Shown here: positions 9,569-23,470 of the stretch, piece after piece
How the letters are laid out: every line of letters starts with the position of its first letter
Numbering within the stretch: the first letter of the stretch is position 1
DNA from: Lactobacillus gigeriorum DSM 23908 = CRBIP 24.85
GTDB taxonomy: Bacteria > Bacillota > Bacilli > Lactobacillales > Lactobacillaceae
Direction: 5' to 3'
NCBI RefSeq assembly: GCF_000296855.1
Contig: NZ_CAKC01000059.1
Coordinates: forward strand, 37,758-101,757
Length of the DNA: 64,000 nucleotides
Notes under the pieces: model-generated
Database searches by the model: none
What the model saw: only the letters and a program-made list of their open reading frames with translations
What the model was told of the DNA's origin: nothing
Translations under genes and position numbers: made by a program

Positions 9569-10884
9569 TGCATCCACTAGCATATCGTATGCGTCCAACT
9601 AATCTAGATCAAGTTGTAGGACAAGAGCATTTAATTGGTCCAGGCAAGATAATCAGAAGGATGGTTGAAGCTAAGCTACTTACATCGATGATCCTCTATG
9701 GGCCTCCTGGCATCGGAAAAACTAGTATTGCAAGTGCAATCGCTGGTTCAACCAAATACGCTTTTAGAATGTTAAATGCAGCAATCGATACTAAAAAGAA
9801 ATTACAAGAAGTAGCTTTAGAAGCAAAAATGAGTGGTACAGTAATTCTTTTGCTTGATGAGATTCATCGTTTAGATAAAACTAAACAAGATTATTTGCTA
9901 CCGTTATTAGAATCTGGACAAATAATTTTAATTGGTGCTACAACTGAAAATCCATATATAGCTATTTCCCCTGCAATTAGATCTAGATGTCAGATATTCG
10001 AATTAAAGCCTGTTTCAGTAGATGATGCCAAAAAAGCTGTCATACGTGCTTTAGCAGATGATATCAATGGATTGGCACAATATCATGTTCAACTTTCAGA
10101 TGATGCTCTAGACCTATTGGTCAATAAAGGAAATGGCGATTTAAGAACCACCCTAAATGCACTAGAACTTGCTGTTCTTTCAACTAAGCAAGAAAAACTT
10201 GCTAAAAACGAAGAAATTGATCCACTAATTGTTGATTTAACAGCAATTGAAAATTCAATGCAATTAAGGAGTCAACAATTTGATCGAAATGGTGATGGGC
10301 ATTATGATCTTATTTCTGCATTTCAAAAATCAATCAGAGGTTCAGATACTGACGCTGCCCTCTTCTACTTAGCGTGCTTAATTGAATCGGGAGATCTTGT
10401 TGCAATTTGTCGTAGATTAACCGTCATTGCTTATGAAGACATTGGACTTGCTAATCCTGCTGCCGCTCAGCATACCTTTATAGCAGTTCAAGCTGCCCAA
10501 ACCTTAGGTTTTCCAGAAGCCAGAATTCCTCTTGCTAATGCAGTTATTGAACTTTGTCTTTCTCCCAAAAGCAATAGTGCAATTACGGCAATTGATAGAG
10601 CAATTGCCGATGTCAGAAACAAAAAGAACATCAATGTCCCTAATTCATTAAAAGATGGACACTATTCTGGTGCAAAGAAATTATGTCACAGTGTTGGGTA
10701 TATTTATCCTCACGATTATCCTGGAGATTGGATTGCTCAACAGTACCTTCCTACTTCGCTTCTTGATGCAAATTATTTCATACCAAAAGGTAATTCCAAA
10801 ATCGAAGAGACTTTAAAAACCCAATATTATCGTCTAAAAAAGATGCAAAAAGATGGGTTAAATCAAGCCAATTCAAAATATTAA
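9568..10884 (+). CDS. rarA: Replication-associated recombination protein A (AAA ATPase)
   Basis: A 438-residue clamp-loader-like AAA+ ATPase acting at stalled replication forks (MgsA/RarA/Mgs1 family). Walker A GPPGIGKT is at residues 45-52, Walker B LLLDEIHR near 94-101, sensor 1 ATTEN near 125, and the SRC arginine finger in AIRSRCQIF. The C-terminal half has the family motif IRGSDTDAALFYLACLIESG and the tetramerisation region DGHYSGAKKLCHS. The start is fixed by overlap with the upstream gene. The 6S RNA gene follows in the same direction with its own promoter. Confidence 0.95.
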   Translation: MHPLAYRMRPTNLDQVVGQEHLIGPGKIIRRMVEAKLLTSMILYGPPGIGKTSIASAIAGSTKYAFRMLNAAIDTKKKLQEVALEAKMSGTVILLLDEIHRLDKTKQDYLLPLLESGQIILIGATTENPYIAISPAIRSRCQIFELKPVSVDDAKKAVIRALADDINGLAQYHVQLSDDALDLLVNKGNGDLRTTLNALELAVLSTKQEKLAKNEEIDPLIVDLTAIENSMQLRSQQFDRNGDGHYDLISAFQKSIRGSDTDAALFYLACLIESGDLVAICRRLTVIAYEDIGLANPAAAQHTFIAVQAAQTLGFPEARIPLANAVIELCLSPKSNSAITAIDRAIADVRNKKNINVPNSLKDGHYSGAKKLCHSVGYIYPHDYPGDWIAQQYLPTSLLDANYFIPKGNSKIEETLKTQYYRLKKMQKDGLNQANSKY

Positions 10885-10900
10885 ATCGCTTTCTTATTCC

Positions 10901-10929
10901 TTGACATACTTTTTATGTTTATGTATGAT
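10901..10929 (+). promoter_or_regulatory. Promoter of 6S RNA
   Basis: A perfect -35 TTGACA (10901-10906), 17-bp spacer, and -10 TATGAT (10924-10929), placing the start near 10935, just at the terminal stem of the RNA. Confidence 0.9.
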
Positions 10930-10934
10930 AATAG

Positions 10935-11130
10935 TGATCTGAGTTGATCGACAAGCTTAAATGTATAAAGTTGACCGATCAAACAATAAGACGTGGGAGT
11001 TAGTAAATAACTACCGAATCGGAACACTGACTAGTCTCAGGATCCATATTCGCTGCGATATTAACTCAAAATTTGAACACTGCGGGTTCAACAAGCGTCA
11101 TTATGCTATGTTCGGTTAACTCAGATTTAC
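10935..11130 (+). ncRNA. ssrS: 6S RNA
   Basis: A noncoding gene of about 190 nt between rarA and a small membrane gene. Its ends pair perfectly over 9 bp, ATCTGAGTT (10937-10945) with AACTCAGAT (11118-11126). The interior can form a long interrupted rod, as in 6S RNA, which binds the housekeeping RNA polymerase holoenzyme and represses transcription. Location next to rarA is common for Firmicutes 6S RNA. It has its own strong promoter and a terminator at 11150-11172. The identification rests on location, size and end pairing rather than on a covariance search. Confidence 0.8.
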
Positions 11131-11146
11131 TTTGAATATTTAACAG

Positions 11147-11172
11147 AAACGGTCTCTATGACCGCTTTTTTA
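11147..11172 (+). terminator. Terminator of 6S RNA
   Basis: Stem CGGTC / GACCG (11150-11164) followed by C and seven T. Confidence 0.8.
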
Positions 11173-11180
11173 TTTATGGA

Positions 11181-11474
11181 GTGAAGAAAATTTTGGCTAT
11201 AACGATTGTAATGCTTATTTTTATAGTTGTCTTATTGCTTACAGCCTGGTACATGTGGCACCGACGCAATGGATATTTTATGATTTATGATGTTGGTAGC
11301 GATCCACGTTTAGGTAAAATTCTAAAAATTACAGCTATTGCACTTTTTGTCGAAAGTATTTTAGGAATAATACTACTTTTCTTAAATAATAAGTACCTTA
11401 ATCTGATTACCATTGCACTAGGATCTTTAACAATCCTAATCTTTAGTTTGCTAATTAATCAAAAGAATGAATAA
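11181..11474 (+). CDS. Small membrane protein of unknown function
   Basis: A 97-residue protein that I do not recognise. Three hydrophobic segments are visible (about residues 5-22, 46-66 and 70-90), separated by a short polar stretch WHRRNGYFMIYDVGSDPRLG. The GTG at 11181 overlaps the GGAG motif; a TTG four codons later (11193) is better spaced from it, so the true start may be there. It sits between 6S RNA and a universal stress protein gene, close enough to be cotranscribed with the latter. Confidence 0.65.
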   Translation: MKKILAITIVMLIFIVVLLLTAWYMWHRRNGYFMIYDVGSDPRLGKILKITAIALFVESILGIILLFLNNKYLNLITIALGSLTILIFSLLINQKNE

Positions 11475-11522
11475 ATTTGTGAATTTTTTGGTAAAATAGA
11501 GGTAAGGAAGAGGTGCTTAAAA

Positions 11523-11984
11523 ATGCTATCACAATATCAACATATCCAAGTTTCAGTTGATGGATCAAAAGAAGCTGATCTAGCCTTCAGTAAATCTGTA
11601 GCGATTGCTAAGCGTAACGGAGCTACTTTAGAAATTTTGCACGTTATTGATACCCGCTCTTTCCAAAACGTTTCAAGTTTTGATTCAGCGATGGTTGAAC
11701 AAGTTTCAAACGATGCTAAAAAGAAAATGGAAGAATATTACGCACGTGCTACTAAAGCAGGCGTAAAAGAAGTTCATTTTTCAATTGAATTTGGTTCTCC
11801 AAAAACAATTATCGCCCACGATTTTCCAAAGAAAAATGGTATCGACTTAATCGTAATTGGTGCTACTGGTTTAAATGCCGTCGAACGACTACTTATTGGT
11901 AGTGTTACTGAATATGTAACTAGAACTGCTAATTGTGATGTTCTTGTTTGTCGTACCAAGGAAAATGAAGACATCGCTGACTAA
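11523..11984 (+). CDS. Universal stress protein UspA family
   Basis: A 153-residue cytoplasmic single-domain Usp. It begins with the strand-loop YQHIQVSVDGSKEADLAF and ends with the nucleotide-binding signature GATGLNAVERLLIGSVTEYV (a G-x2-G-x9-GS pattern), so it is expected to be an ATP-binding Usp. The client or stress is not deducible. RBS GAAGAGGTG precedes the ATG. A bidirectional terminator follows. Confidence 0.92.
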   Translation: MLSQYQHIQVSVDGSKEADLAFSKSVAIAKRNGATLEILHVIDTRSFQNVSSFDSAMVEQVSNDAKKKMEEYYARATKAGVKEVHFSIEFGSPKTIIAHDFPKKNGIDLIVIGATGLNAVERLLIGSVTEYVTRTANCDVLVCRTKENEDIAD

Positions 11985-12003
11985 ATAAATATTTTCTTTA
12001 AAT

Positions 12004-12045
12004 AAAAAACTGTTCATATCCTAACTAAGATATGAACAGTTTTTT
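12004..12045. terminator. Bidirectional terminator between usp and rodA
   Basis: A long stem AACTGTTCATATC / GATATGAACAGTT flanked by A-run on the left and T-run on the right serves the convergent genes on both strands. Confidence 0.92.
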
Positions 12046-12056
12046 ACTATCTTAAC

Positions 12057-13250
12057 TTAAAAATCTCCAGCGGTACTAAACATATAGTCTTTATTATGGA
12101 ATTTCATTGATAAAATCATGCCAATTCCAGCCATGTTTCCAACTAAAGCAGAACCACCTTGAGAAATAAATGGCAATGGGATACCAGTTAATGGAAGTAA
12201 ATCAATACTCATACCAATATTTTCGAACACATGGAACAGAATCATCATGATAACCCCAGTAGAAATGTATGAGTAGAATGCATTACCAGTATCAAAAGTG
12301 ATCTTGACCATTTGAATAATCAAATACAGATAAATTAGTATTACTGCTACACTACCTACGAAACCAAAAGTTTCGCCGATTACAGAATACACCATATCAG
12401 ATCCTCTAACTGGAACATAAACGCTTATTTTGCCAAAACCATTTCCAAAAATTTGACCAGACCCAATCGCTTGCATACTTTGCCACAACTGATAAGCACC
12501 ACTAGTAGTACTGCTTGATGGTGAAAGCCAAGAGTTAATTCTTTCAAATTGGTATGCTTTAAAGAAGTGACTTAAAAATTGTTTTCCTTCAGTTGTAGTA
12601 ACCAATAAAATTACTACAATGCCTACAATCGCTACAAAGCCATATGTTGGAATTATGATTTTCCAGCTGATTCCGGATACTAATAATACGCCGCCTACAA
12701 CAGCAAAGAAAACCAGCATCGTACCGAAGTCATTTTGTAGTTTTAACAGCACTGCAACTGGAATCAAAACTGCAAATACTTTACCAATTAAAAACCAATC
12801 ATTTCTAATCGTGTGCTCAAATTCTTGATTATGCTTGTTAACAACTCTGGCTAGCATCAAAATAAACGCTGGTTTCATTACTTCCGAAGGCTGAAATGTT
12901 AAGGGCCCTAGCTTAAACCAGCTTTTCGCACCCGTACTTGCTGCTACCTGCCTACTATACAGAAATAAGACTGCCACCAGTAGAACAAGCCCAATACCAT
13001 AAAAATAAGGGGCAACCTTAAAAAGTTGCTCTGCATCAAATTGCATGACGAACACAACTGCAATAATTGAGATCAAATACCAAATAGCTTGCATCAATGC
13101 CGCCTTTACTGGTGTCCCCATATGTGATGGATCTCCCGTTGCCGCAACATAAATGCAATAAATCCCAATCATCGCTAGCAGGAATACCGGTCCCACAATA
13201 TTCCATGCAATCCGATCAACTAAATTCGTTTTATTTTCAACTTTTGCCAT
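12057..13250 (-). CDS. rodA: Rod-shape peptidoglycan glycosyltransferase RodA (SEDS family)
   Basis: A 397-residue polytopic SEDS protein with about ten hydrophobic helices, polymerising glycan strands from lipid II together with a class B PBP during elongation. Family motifs include the WFKLGPLTFQPSEVMKPAFI segment and, near the C-terminus, GIPLPFISQGGSALVGNMAGIG. FtsW has the same fold; RodA is preferred because mbl, yidD and a DUF2969 gene are directly upstream on the same strand, forming an elongation cluster. Confidence 0.9.
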   Translation of the reverse strand: MAKVENKTNLVDRIAWNIVGPVFLLAMIGIYCIYVAATGDPSHMGTPVKAALMQAIWYLISIIAVVFVMQFDAEQLFKVAPYFYGIGLVLLVAVLFLYSRQVAASTGAKSWFKLGPLTFQPSEVMKPAFILMLARVVNKHNQEFEHTIRNDWFLIGKVFAVLIPVAVLLKLQNDFGTMLVFFAVVGGVLLVSGISWKIIIPTYGFVAIVGIVVILLVTTTEGKQFLSHFFKAYQFERINSWLSPSSSTTSGAYQLWQSMQAIGSGQIFGNGFGKISVYVPVRGSDMVYSVIGETFGFVGSVAVILIYLYLIIQMVKITFDTGNAFYSYISTGVIMMILFHVFENIGMSIDLLPLTGIPLPFISQGGSALVGNMAGIGMILSMKFHNKDYMFSTAGDF

Positions 13251-13263
13251 TAACTATCACTAC

Positions 13264-13491
13264 TTATTTTTCATGTAAGGCGAAGTATGAAAGTAGATCA
13301 TTAATACTACTTTCTAAGCTTTTTGAGAACAAAACATTATTGCTCTTGCTCGTAGTCGCTTTGTAACGACCATCAACTTTTTCAATAATGCCGATTGACT
13401 TCTTATTAGGAATTACTACTTCCCAAGTTGGTAAATTTTTTTCCTTAAGCTCATTTACTTCGATATCAATATTTTCAATTTTTTTCGACAT
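13264..13491 (-). CDS. DUF2969 family small protein
   Basis: A 75-residue soluble, charged protein found mainly in lactobacilli between yidD and rodA. There are no membrane segments or catalytic motifs. The sequence starts MSKKIENIDIEVNE and includes a basic, beta-strand-rich centre. Function unknown; its fixed place among the cell-shape genes suggests, but does not show, a link to envelope growth. Confidence 0.8.
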   Translation of the reverse strand: MSKKIENIDIEVNELKEKNLPTWEVVIPNKKSIGIIEKVDGRYKATTSKSNNVLFSKSLESSINDLLSYFALHEK

Positions 13492-13499
13492 ATCTTCTC

Positions 13500-13805
13500 C
13501 TACTTATCCTGGGGATGAAACTTTCTTGCTATTATTGGATCTTCATATCTTTCTGGATGAGGATTTCTAAAAATCGTAAAATTATCAGGAACTGGATCTA
13601 CTCCACCTCTGACAAAAGGATTACACCTTAAAATTCTAAATATTCCCATTATCAATCCCAACACCGCACCATGTTTTTTTAGTGCATCAATCATATATGT
13701 TGAACAAGTTGGATAATAACGACAACTATCTGGCAAAATTGGTGAAATTACTTTTTTATAAATCTCAACCAAAAAAATTAAAACTTTTCGCACATATTTT
13801 ACCAT
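13500..13805 (-). CDS. yidD: Membrane protein insertion efficiency factor YidD
   Basis: A 101-residue small protein with an N-terminal amphipathic/membrane helix and the family signature [17 protein letters not shown] (three cysteines with CNPF later, [14 protein letters not shown]). YidD assists YidC/Sec-dependent insertion of inner membrane proteins. Its start codon overlaps the mbl stop region (13805), so the genes are coupled. Length and cysteine pattern are normal. Confidence 0.94.
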   Translation of the reverse strand: MVKYVRKVLIFLVEIYKKVISPILPDSCRYYPTCSTYMIDALKKHGAVLGLIMGIFRILRCNPFVRGGVDPVPDNFTIFRNPHPERYEDPIIARKFHPQDK

Positions 13806-14794
13806 TAAAAGCGTTGATGCTTTTCAATATTTTTCAATAACGTACCTGTTCCCAATGCTACAGCTTCTAGTGGATGATCTGCAGTTAATACAGGAACTTG
13901 CAAGTGATACGAAATTAATTTATCAATGTTCTTAAGCAACGCACCACCACCAGTTAACATGATACCACGGTCAATGATATCAGCTGATAACTCTGGTGGA
14001 GTAGTTTCTAAAACTTTTTTGGTAGCTGCAACGATTGACATTAAGCCATAATGAAGAGCCTCTTGAATCTCAGGTGCAGTTACTGTAGTTTGCTTTGGTA
14101 AACCATCAACCATATCACGACCACGAACTGTAATCGATTCATTTTCATCTGGTTCAAACGCACTTCCGATTTCAATTTTAATATCTTCGGCAGTTCTAGA
14201 ACCAATCAATAAATTGTGCTTATTCTTGATATATGAGATAACAGCTTGGTTCATGCTATCACCAGCATATCTCAAGGAACTCGAAGTTACAATTTCACCC
14301 ATTGATAAAACTGCGATATCGGTAGTACCACCACCAATATCAATTACCATGTTTCCTTGAGGCTTAAAAATATCCAAACCAGCTCCAACAGCAGCTACCT
14401 TTGGTTCAAAATCTAAATAAACTTTACCTCCACCAGACTTTTCGGCTGCTTGAATAATTGCCTTTTGCTCGATCGAGGTAACACCTGTTGGTGCACAGAT
14501 CAAAATATTAGGCTTGGTCATAAAGCCTTTTACGTTAAGTTTTTCAATGAAATAAGATAGCATTTCTTCAGTAATATCGAAATCTGCTATTACACCATTT
14601 TTAAGTGGACGAATAACTCTAATATTACCTGGAGTTCTTCCTACCATTTTGTAAGCTTCAGTTCCTACTGCTACAACCTTATTTGTTGTGGTATTCACAG
14701 CTACTACTGAAGGTTCATTCAACACTATCCCTTTTCCAGAAACATTTATTAATACATTAGCTGTTCCGAGGTCTATACCTATATCTCTAGCCAC
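13805..14794 (-). CDS. mbl: MreB-like actin homologue (Mbl type)
   Basis: A 329-residue bacterial actin guiding lateral wall synthesis. It begins [15 protein letters not shown] (phosphate 1) and contains [17 protein letters not shown] phosphate 2 (here [16 protein letters not shown]) and the adenosine motif LTGGGALL. The GTG start at 14794 is chosen because GGGAGGG lies 7 bases upstream. An ATG start at 14833 would put 13 extra residues over a likely -10 (TAGAAT, 14829-14824). Sequence details ([19 protein letters not shown]) resemble Mbl more than MreB, though either name is used for this gene. Confidence 0.93.
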   Translation of the reverse strand: MARDIGIDLGTANVLINVSGKGIVLNEPSVVAVNTTTNKVVAVGTEAYKMVGRTPGNIRVIRPLKNGVIADFDITEEMLSYFIEKLNVKGFMTKPNILICAPTGVTSIEQKAIIQAAEKSGGGKVYLDFEPKVAAVGAGLDIFKPQGNMVIDIGGGTTDIAVLSMGEIVTSSSLRYAGDSMNQAVISYIKNKHNLLIGSRTAEDIKIEIGSAFEPDENESITVRGRDMVDGLPKQTTVTAPEIQEALHYGLMSIVAATKKVLETTPPELSADIIDRGIMLTGGGALLKNIDKLISYHLQVPVLTADHPLEAVALGTGTLLKNIEKHQRF

Positions 14795-14877
14795 AAAATA
14801 ACCCTCCCTATCATTCTTGATTAATTCTACCATACTTTAACCAAGCTGGAGTATGTTCTAACAGTTTTTAGCTTTTC

Positions 14878-15108
14878 TTAAAATAGATTGCTTAACTGAA
14901 TAGATGTATCAATAAATGCAATCACAAAACTAGCCACCAAATATCCTAATCCAATTGCAAGAAAGATTAACAGAATCTGCGATTCAAAAACTCTTCCTTT
15001 TTTTAATAGTTGCTCAAATCTAAATGCTTTTACAGCTTGAAAGGAAAGACCAATACAAAGCATATAAATAATCAGACTAATAATTGCATGAATTCCTAAT
15101 TGAAACAT
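14878..15108 (-). CDS. DUF1146 family membrane protein (YwzB-like)
   Basis: A 76-residue protein with two transmembrane helices (about residues 5-26 and 44-66) and a short basic linker FRFEQLLKKGR. The length, the two-helix layout and the position between atpC and mbl match DUF1146/YwzB. Function unknown. It lies after the atp operon terminator, so it probably has its own promoter or is reached by read-through. Confidence 0.8.
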   Translation of the reverse strand: MFQLGIHAIISLIIYMLCIGLSFQAVKAFRFEQLLKKGRVFESQILLIFLAIGLGYLVASFVIAFIDTSIQLSNLF

Positions 15109-15125
15109 TATTACCTCATTGCTTT

Positions 15126-15163
15126 AACAAAAAATGACCCAAGGAAAAACCTCAGGTCATTTT
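15126..15163 (-). terminator. Terminator of the atp operon
   Basis: Minus-strand stem AAAATGACC...GGTCATTTT with an inner GAGG/CCTT extension and a following T-run, just after atpC. Confidence 0.9.
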
Positions 15164-15166
15164 AAA

Positions 15167-15604
15167 TTACTTCTTGTTATTGTAAACACTTATTCTGTTT
15201 ACAGCTCTGCGCAACGCAATTTGCGCTCTTTCAAATGATGGTTGATCATGGGATGCAATTGCTTCTTTCAAATGCTTTTCTGCTCTTGCTTTAGCAGCTT
15301 CAGCACGAGAAACATCAATATTTGCAGCACGTTCAGCACTATCAGCAATAATAGTCGCTACGTTATCAGAGAATTCAATATATCCCCCGCTGATTGCGAT
15401 ATGATCAACTTTATTGGAAGCTTCCTTATCCCGAGTAACCTTAACTTCACAAATTGATAATGGAGTCAATAGTGGAGTGTGGTTATAAAGAATTGTTCTT
15501 TGACCATCGATTGCTCGCATTTCAACGCTGATTCCATCACAAGAATAGATCAATCCATCTGGAGTTGCTATATCTACGGTAATTAGTTTTTCTGGTTCTG
15601 CCAT
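15167..15604 (-). CDS. atpC: F1Fo ATP synthase epsilon subunit
   Basis: A 145-residue central-stalk subunit. The N-terminal beta-sandwich starts [18 protein letters not shown], and the C-terminal two-helix region (about residues 90-145) carries the [12 protein letters not shown] stretch. It couples proton flow to the catalytic head and can inhibit ATP hydrolysis. In fermentative lactobacilli the complex runs mainly as a proton-pumping ATPase for acid tolerance. Last gene of the operon, 11 bp after atpD. Confidence 0.96.
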   Translation of the reverse strand: MAEPEKLITVDIATPDGLIYSCDGISVEMRAIDGQRTILYNHTPLLTPLSICEVKVTRDKEASNKVDHIAISGGYIEFSDNVATIIADSAERAANIDVSRAEAAKARAEKHLKEAIASHDQPSFERAQIALRRAVNRISVYNNKK

Positions 15605-15615
15605 GTGACATCACC

Positions 15616-17076
<1,461 letters not shown>

Positions 17077-18039
17077 TTACTCTAAGGCATTTGCACCACT
17101 GATAATTTCAGTAATTTCAGTAGTGATCTGTGCCTGTCTTGCACGGTTTAATTTTGTAGTTAGATTTGAAACTAAGTCCTTTGCATTATCAGTAGCAGCT
17201 TGCATAGCTGTCATTGAACTTGCATGTTCCGCTGTTTTAGCATCCAAAATAGCTCCATAAATGGTTGAACGAGCATATTGAGGTAACAACGTTGTCAAAA
17301 CAGTGTTGATATCAGGCTCAATTTCGTATTCTAATCTTTTATGTGCTTCAGCTTCTTTTACACCAATATCCAAATCTTCAATTGGTAGCATTTTTTCAAC
17401 ACGAAAAGCTGATGATAAAGAATTAACATGGTGAGTATAACAAACATAAAGTTCATCAAATACACCATTCATGTACATCTTGATAGCTGTCGATACAATT
17501 GGGAGGGCTTCATCAAAGGTGGGTACATCTGAGATATTATCATTTTCATAAACAACGTTTAAGTTGTTCTTCTTGAAAAATTGTGCACCAACTGAGCCCA
17601 CAGCTAGGATTTTGACATCTTTATTTTCAGCCTTCGAATCTTCAAATAAGCTCATCATATTTTTGATGACAGAACTATTATATGAACCAACTAAACCACG
17701 ATTACCGGTAATAACGATATATCCGGTTGACTTAATACTCTTTCTTTGTTGAATCAAGTCTGCAGTAATTCCTAAACCGAAAACTTTCGTATAGTCTAAA
17801 CTTTCAATATTGCTTTCATCAATTACAATATTACGTTCACGCAAGTGTTCAACAACTTGAGAACTAACTAATCTAGAAAGAGTTTGGCGGATATGATCAT
17901 TATAAATACTGTATCCTTTATCATGTTTTTCAGTTTGGTTCAATTTAGATGCAGAAACCATTCTCATAGCTTCCGTTATCTTACCAGTCTGCTTAACTGA
18001 AGCAATTTTCTTTTTCAACTCAAGTAAAGATGCAGGCAT
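17077..18039 (-). CDS. atpG: F1Fo ATP synthase gamma subunit
   Basis: 320 residues forming the rotor shaft. The conserved N-terminus [22 protein letters not shown] and the C-terminal helix [35 protein letters not shown] are intact (each stretch is the standard gamma signature; positions about 3-25 and 284-316). A ~30-residue surface segment is longer than in B. subtilis, as in other lactobacilli. Confidence 0.97.
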   Translation of the reverse strand: MPASLLELKKKIASVKQTGKITEAMRMVSASKLNQTEKHDKGYSIYNDHIRQTLSRLVSSQVVEHLRERNIVIDESNIESLDYTKVFGLGITADLIQQRKSIKSTGYIVITGNRGLVGSYNSSVIKNMMSLFEDSKAENKDVKILAVGSVGAQFFKKNNLNVVYENDNISDVPTFDEALPIVSTAIKMYMNGVFDELYVCYTHHVNSLSSAFRVEKMLPIEDLDIGVKEAEAHKRLEYEIEPDINTVLTTLLPQYARSTIYGAILDAKTAEHASSMTAMQAATDNAKDLVSNLTTKLNRARQAQITTEITEIISGANALE

Positions 18040-18049
18040 ATACTACCTC

Positions 18050-20123
<2,074 letters not shown>

Positions 20124-20124
<1 letters not shown>

Positions 20125-20630
20125 TAATCATTCAGCCCCTTAATAAATTGGTCAACCAAATCTTTTTGATCTTCAGCAGATAAATTCTTAGCAATTACCT
20201 TTTCGGCGATCGCTACTGAAATATCGGCAACTTGTTGACGAGCATCTTCAAGCGCCTTAGCTTTAGCTTGCTTGGCATCTTCTTCAGCTTTTTGACGAAT
20301 AGATGCAGCTTCACTATTAGCACCAGCTACAATTTCAGTACTAGTCTTTTGTGCATTGTCTTTCGCATCAGAGAGAATCTTCGTTGCTTCTTGTCTTGAG
20401 TTCTTTAAAGCCGCTTCACGTTCATTTGCCAACGTTTCAGCTCTCTTACGCTCACTAGCAGCAGAATCTAAATCATTAATTACTTTTTGCCGCCGTTTTT
20501 CCATCATTTCGGAGACAGGTCCCCAAGCATACCGCTTTATTAAAAGCAATAAGAAGGCGAAGGTAATAAGATACCAAATCGTATTACCTAAGTATAAATC
20601 TGAGGCGGCAAATAATACATTTAAAGTCAT
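20124..20630 (-). CDS. atpF: F1Fo ATP synthase b subunit
   Basis: 168 residues; peripheral stalk. One N-terminal transmembrane helix (about residues 12-30, [16 protein letters not shown]) is followed by a long charged coiled coil to residue 150. RBS AGAAGGG precedes the ATG. Confidence 0.96.
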
Positions 20631-20663
20631 TTACTGCCCTTCTCTCTTTTTTCCTAAATTTTT

Positions 20664-21622
<959 letters not shown>

Positions 21623-21669
21623 TTCTTCGTGACCTCCCTTCTCGTGTTGAATAACTCGACACGCTTATC

Positions 21670-21698
21670 ATCTTAACACCAAAAACAGTCTTTGTGAA
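21670..21698 (-). promoter_or_regulatory. Promoter of the atp operon
   Basis: Minus strand -35 TTCACA (21698-21693), 17-bp spacer, -10 TAAGAT (21675-21670), about 45 bp before atpB. Confidence 0.7.
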
Positions 21699-21701
21699 AA
21701 A

Positions 21702-21716
21702 ATGAAAGCGATTTTT
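21702..21716. promoter_or_regulatory. Candidate CcpA (cre) site upstream of the atp promoter
   Basis: ATGAAAGCGATTTTT matches the cre consensus WTGNAANCGNWNNCW except at the penultimate C. It lies just upstream of the -35, a position that could favour activation. Confidence 0.4.
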
Positions 21717-21742
21717 GTTAATTTTTTTACAAAAAACACTAG

Positions 21743-22372
21743 TTATTTTGTTCCGAAAAGCCGGTCACCTGCATCACCTAAGCCTGGGAAAATGTATCCA
21801 TTATCCATTAACTTGTCATCTAGTGATGCAGCATAGATATCAACATCTGGATTTTCTTCTTGTATAGCTTTTACGCCTTCAGGAGCAGCAACTAAAACTG
21901 CAAGCTTAATGTCGGTTACTCCTCGTTTCTTAAGAGCTTCAATTGCCATATTTGCAGAACCACCAGTTGCGAGCATTGGATCGACGATTAAGCATTCTCT
22001 TTCAGCCACATCTTTAGGCATCTTGCAGAAGTATTCATGTGGCTTAAGAGTTTCCTCGTCACGATACATTCCGATAACACCTACTTTAGCTGAAGGAATC
22101 ATTTCTAGTACGCCGTTAACCATTCCCATACCAGCACGTAAAATTGGAACAATGGTTAACTTTTTACCAGCAATTTCCTTTTGCACAGTTTTACCGATTG
22201 GTGTTTCAATTTCAACATCTTTCAAAGGTAAATCTCTGGTAATTTCATAGGTCATTAAACCACCAATTTCACCGACAATACGTCTGAATTCATTAGAACC
22301 CGTTTCCTTGCGACGAATAATTGTCAATTTGTGTTGGATCAATGGATGATTTAAAACTACAAATTTTCCCAT
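21743..22372 (-). CDS. upp: Uracil phosphoribosyltransferase
   Basis: 209 residues; salvages uracil to UMP with PRPP. The PRPP-binding motif appears as [18 protein letters not shown] (about residues 130-147) and the C-terminal uracil loop as [25 protein letters not shown] precedes the ATG. A -10-like TGCTAAAAT is upstream; no PyrR-type attenuator is visible in the short leader. Confidence 0.97.
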   Translation of the reverse strand: MGKFVVLNHPLIQHKLTIIRRKETGSNEFRRIVGEIGGLMTYEITRDLPLKDVEIETPIGKTVQKEIAGKKLTIVPILRAGMGMVNGVLEMIPSAKVGVIGMYRDEETLKPHEYFCKMPKDVAERECLIVDPMLATGGSANMAIEALKKRGVTDIKLAVLVAAPEGVKAIQEENPDVDIYAASLDDKLMDNGYIFPGLGDAGDRLFGTK

Positions 22373-22425
22373 AATTGTTACTGCCTCCTATTTCAATAAA
22401 AAGTAACATCACATAGTATTTTAGC

Positions 22426-22452
22426 AAAAAAACAAGGGGTTTAAACCCCTTG
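22426..22452 (-). terminator. Terminator of the tdk-prfA-prmC-sua5 operon
   Basis: A perfect 10-bp palindromic stem CAAGGGGTTT / AAACCCCTTG (22433-22452) followed on the minus strand by seven T. Confidence 0.93.
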
Positions 22453-22459
22453 TGTCAAT

Positions 22460-23467
22460 TTAATTATTATTTCTATAGTGATGGCCTGCAGCTGCTTTTG
22501 ATAAGCGATTCATATAAGCTAGACTAGTTTCGCCTTCATCAAATCCTTGAACAAAAATTTGCTCGATTTCAGGCATTTCATCAAAATAACGCAATCCACC
22601 AAAAAGATTGTGGTCTGCTGCCGTTAAATCTTGTCCTAAACTAAACTTATTTTCAGTTGGAATTGATAATTGCTCCAAAACTGTTTCAAGCGCCATTACC
22701 CCTGTTTTTTCGCTATAATTGATTTTTTTAAAATCTTCTGGATTATCAACGATAACTACTGGAGCACTTGGAGCATAATGACGATACTTCATCCCTGGAG
22801 CTTTCGGAATATCTTTATCAGAAACTTTACCAGTATTAATTAGTACTTTTTCTCCTAAAACTGAACTTAGCTGCTCTGGAGTTATTTCACCTGGTCGCAA
22901 TACAATTGGTTGTTCAACTGACAAATCAATAATTGTAGATTCCAGACCTACCCTTGTAGCACCACCGTCAATAATACCAGCGATTTTGCCTTTTAAGTCA
23001 TGATAAACGTGCATTGCTGTCGTAGGACTAGGCTTAGTAGAGGTATTAGCTGACGGTCCAACAATTGGATAACCCAATCTACCAATCAAATCATGGGTTA
23101 ACTGATCATCTGGACATCTGAAAGCTACAGTTGGAAGCCCACCTGTAACCGCATCAGGCAATGCACCTGGTTTAACATAAAGCAAAATTGTCAGTGGACC
23201 TGGCCAAAATGCTTTGATTAACTTTTTAGCTCTATCTGGAACTTCTTTAGCGTACTTAGCCATCATCTGTTCATTTGCAACAGTAACAATTAACGGATTA
23301 TCACTGGGTCTACCCTTAGCAGCATAGACATTTTTAACAGACTGTTCCTTAGTAGCAATTGCACCCAGTCCATAAACAGTTTCTGTTGGAAAGGCTACCA
23401 ATTCGCCTTTCGCTAATAATTCAACAGCATCATCTAAATTTTCCTTTTTGAAAATTTTCGTTTCCAT
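22460..23467 (-). CDS. Threonylcarbamoyl-AMP synthase (Sua5 type)
   Basis: 335 residues. Makes threonylcarbamoyl-AMP from threonine, bicarbonate and ATP for t6A37 of tRNA. The N-terminal YrdC domain (residues 1-200) has FPTETVYGLGA (about 27-37), the KGRPSDNPL motif and VGPSANTSTKPSPT. A C-terminal Sua5 domain begins near 220 after the linker APGMKYRHYAP. Two domains make it Sua5/YwlC rather than YrdC. It lies 3 bp after prmC. Confidence 0.94.
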   Translation of the reverse strand: METKIFKKENLDDAVELLAKGELVAFPTETVYGLGAIATKEQSVKNVYAAKGRPSDNPLIVTVANEQMMAKYAKEVPDRAKKLIKAFWPGPLTILLYVKPGALPDAVTGGLPTVAFRCPDDQLTHDLIGRLGYPIVGPSANTSTKPSPTTAMHVYHDLKGKIAGIIDGGATRVGLESTIIDLSVEQPIVLRPGEITPEQLSSVLGEKVLINTGKVSDKDIPKAPGMKYRHYAPSAPVVIVDNPEDFKKINYSEKTGVMALETVLEQLSIPTENKFSLGQDLTAADHNLFGGLRYFDEMPEIEQIFVQGFDEGETSLAYMNRLSKAAAGHHYRNNN

Positions 23468-23470
23468 TTA

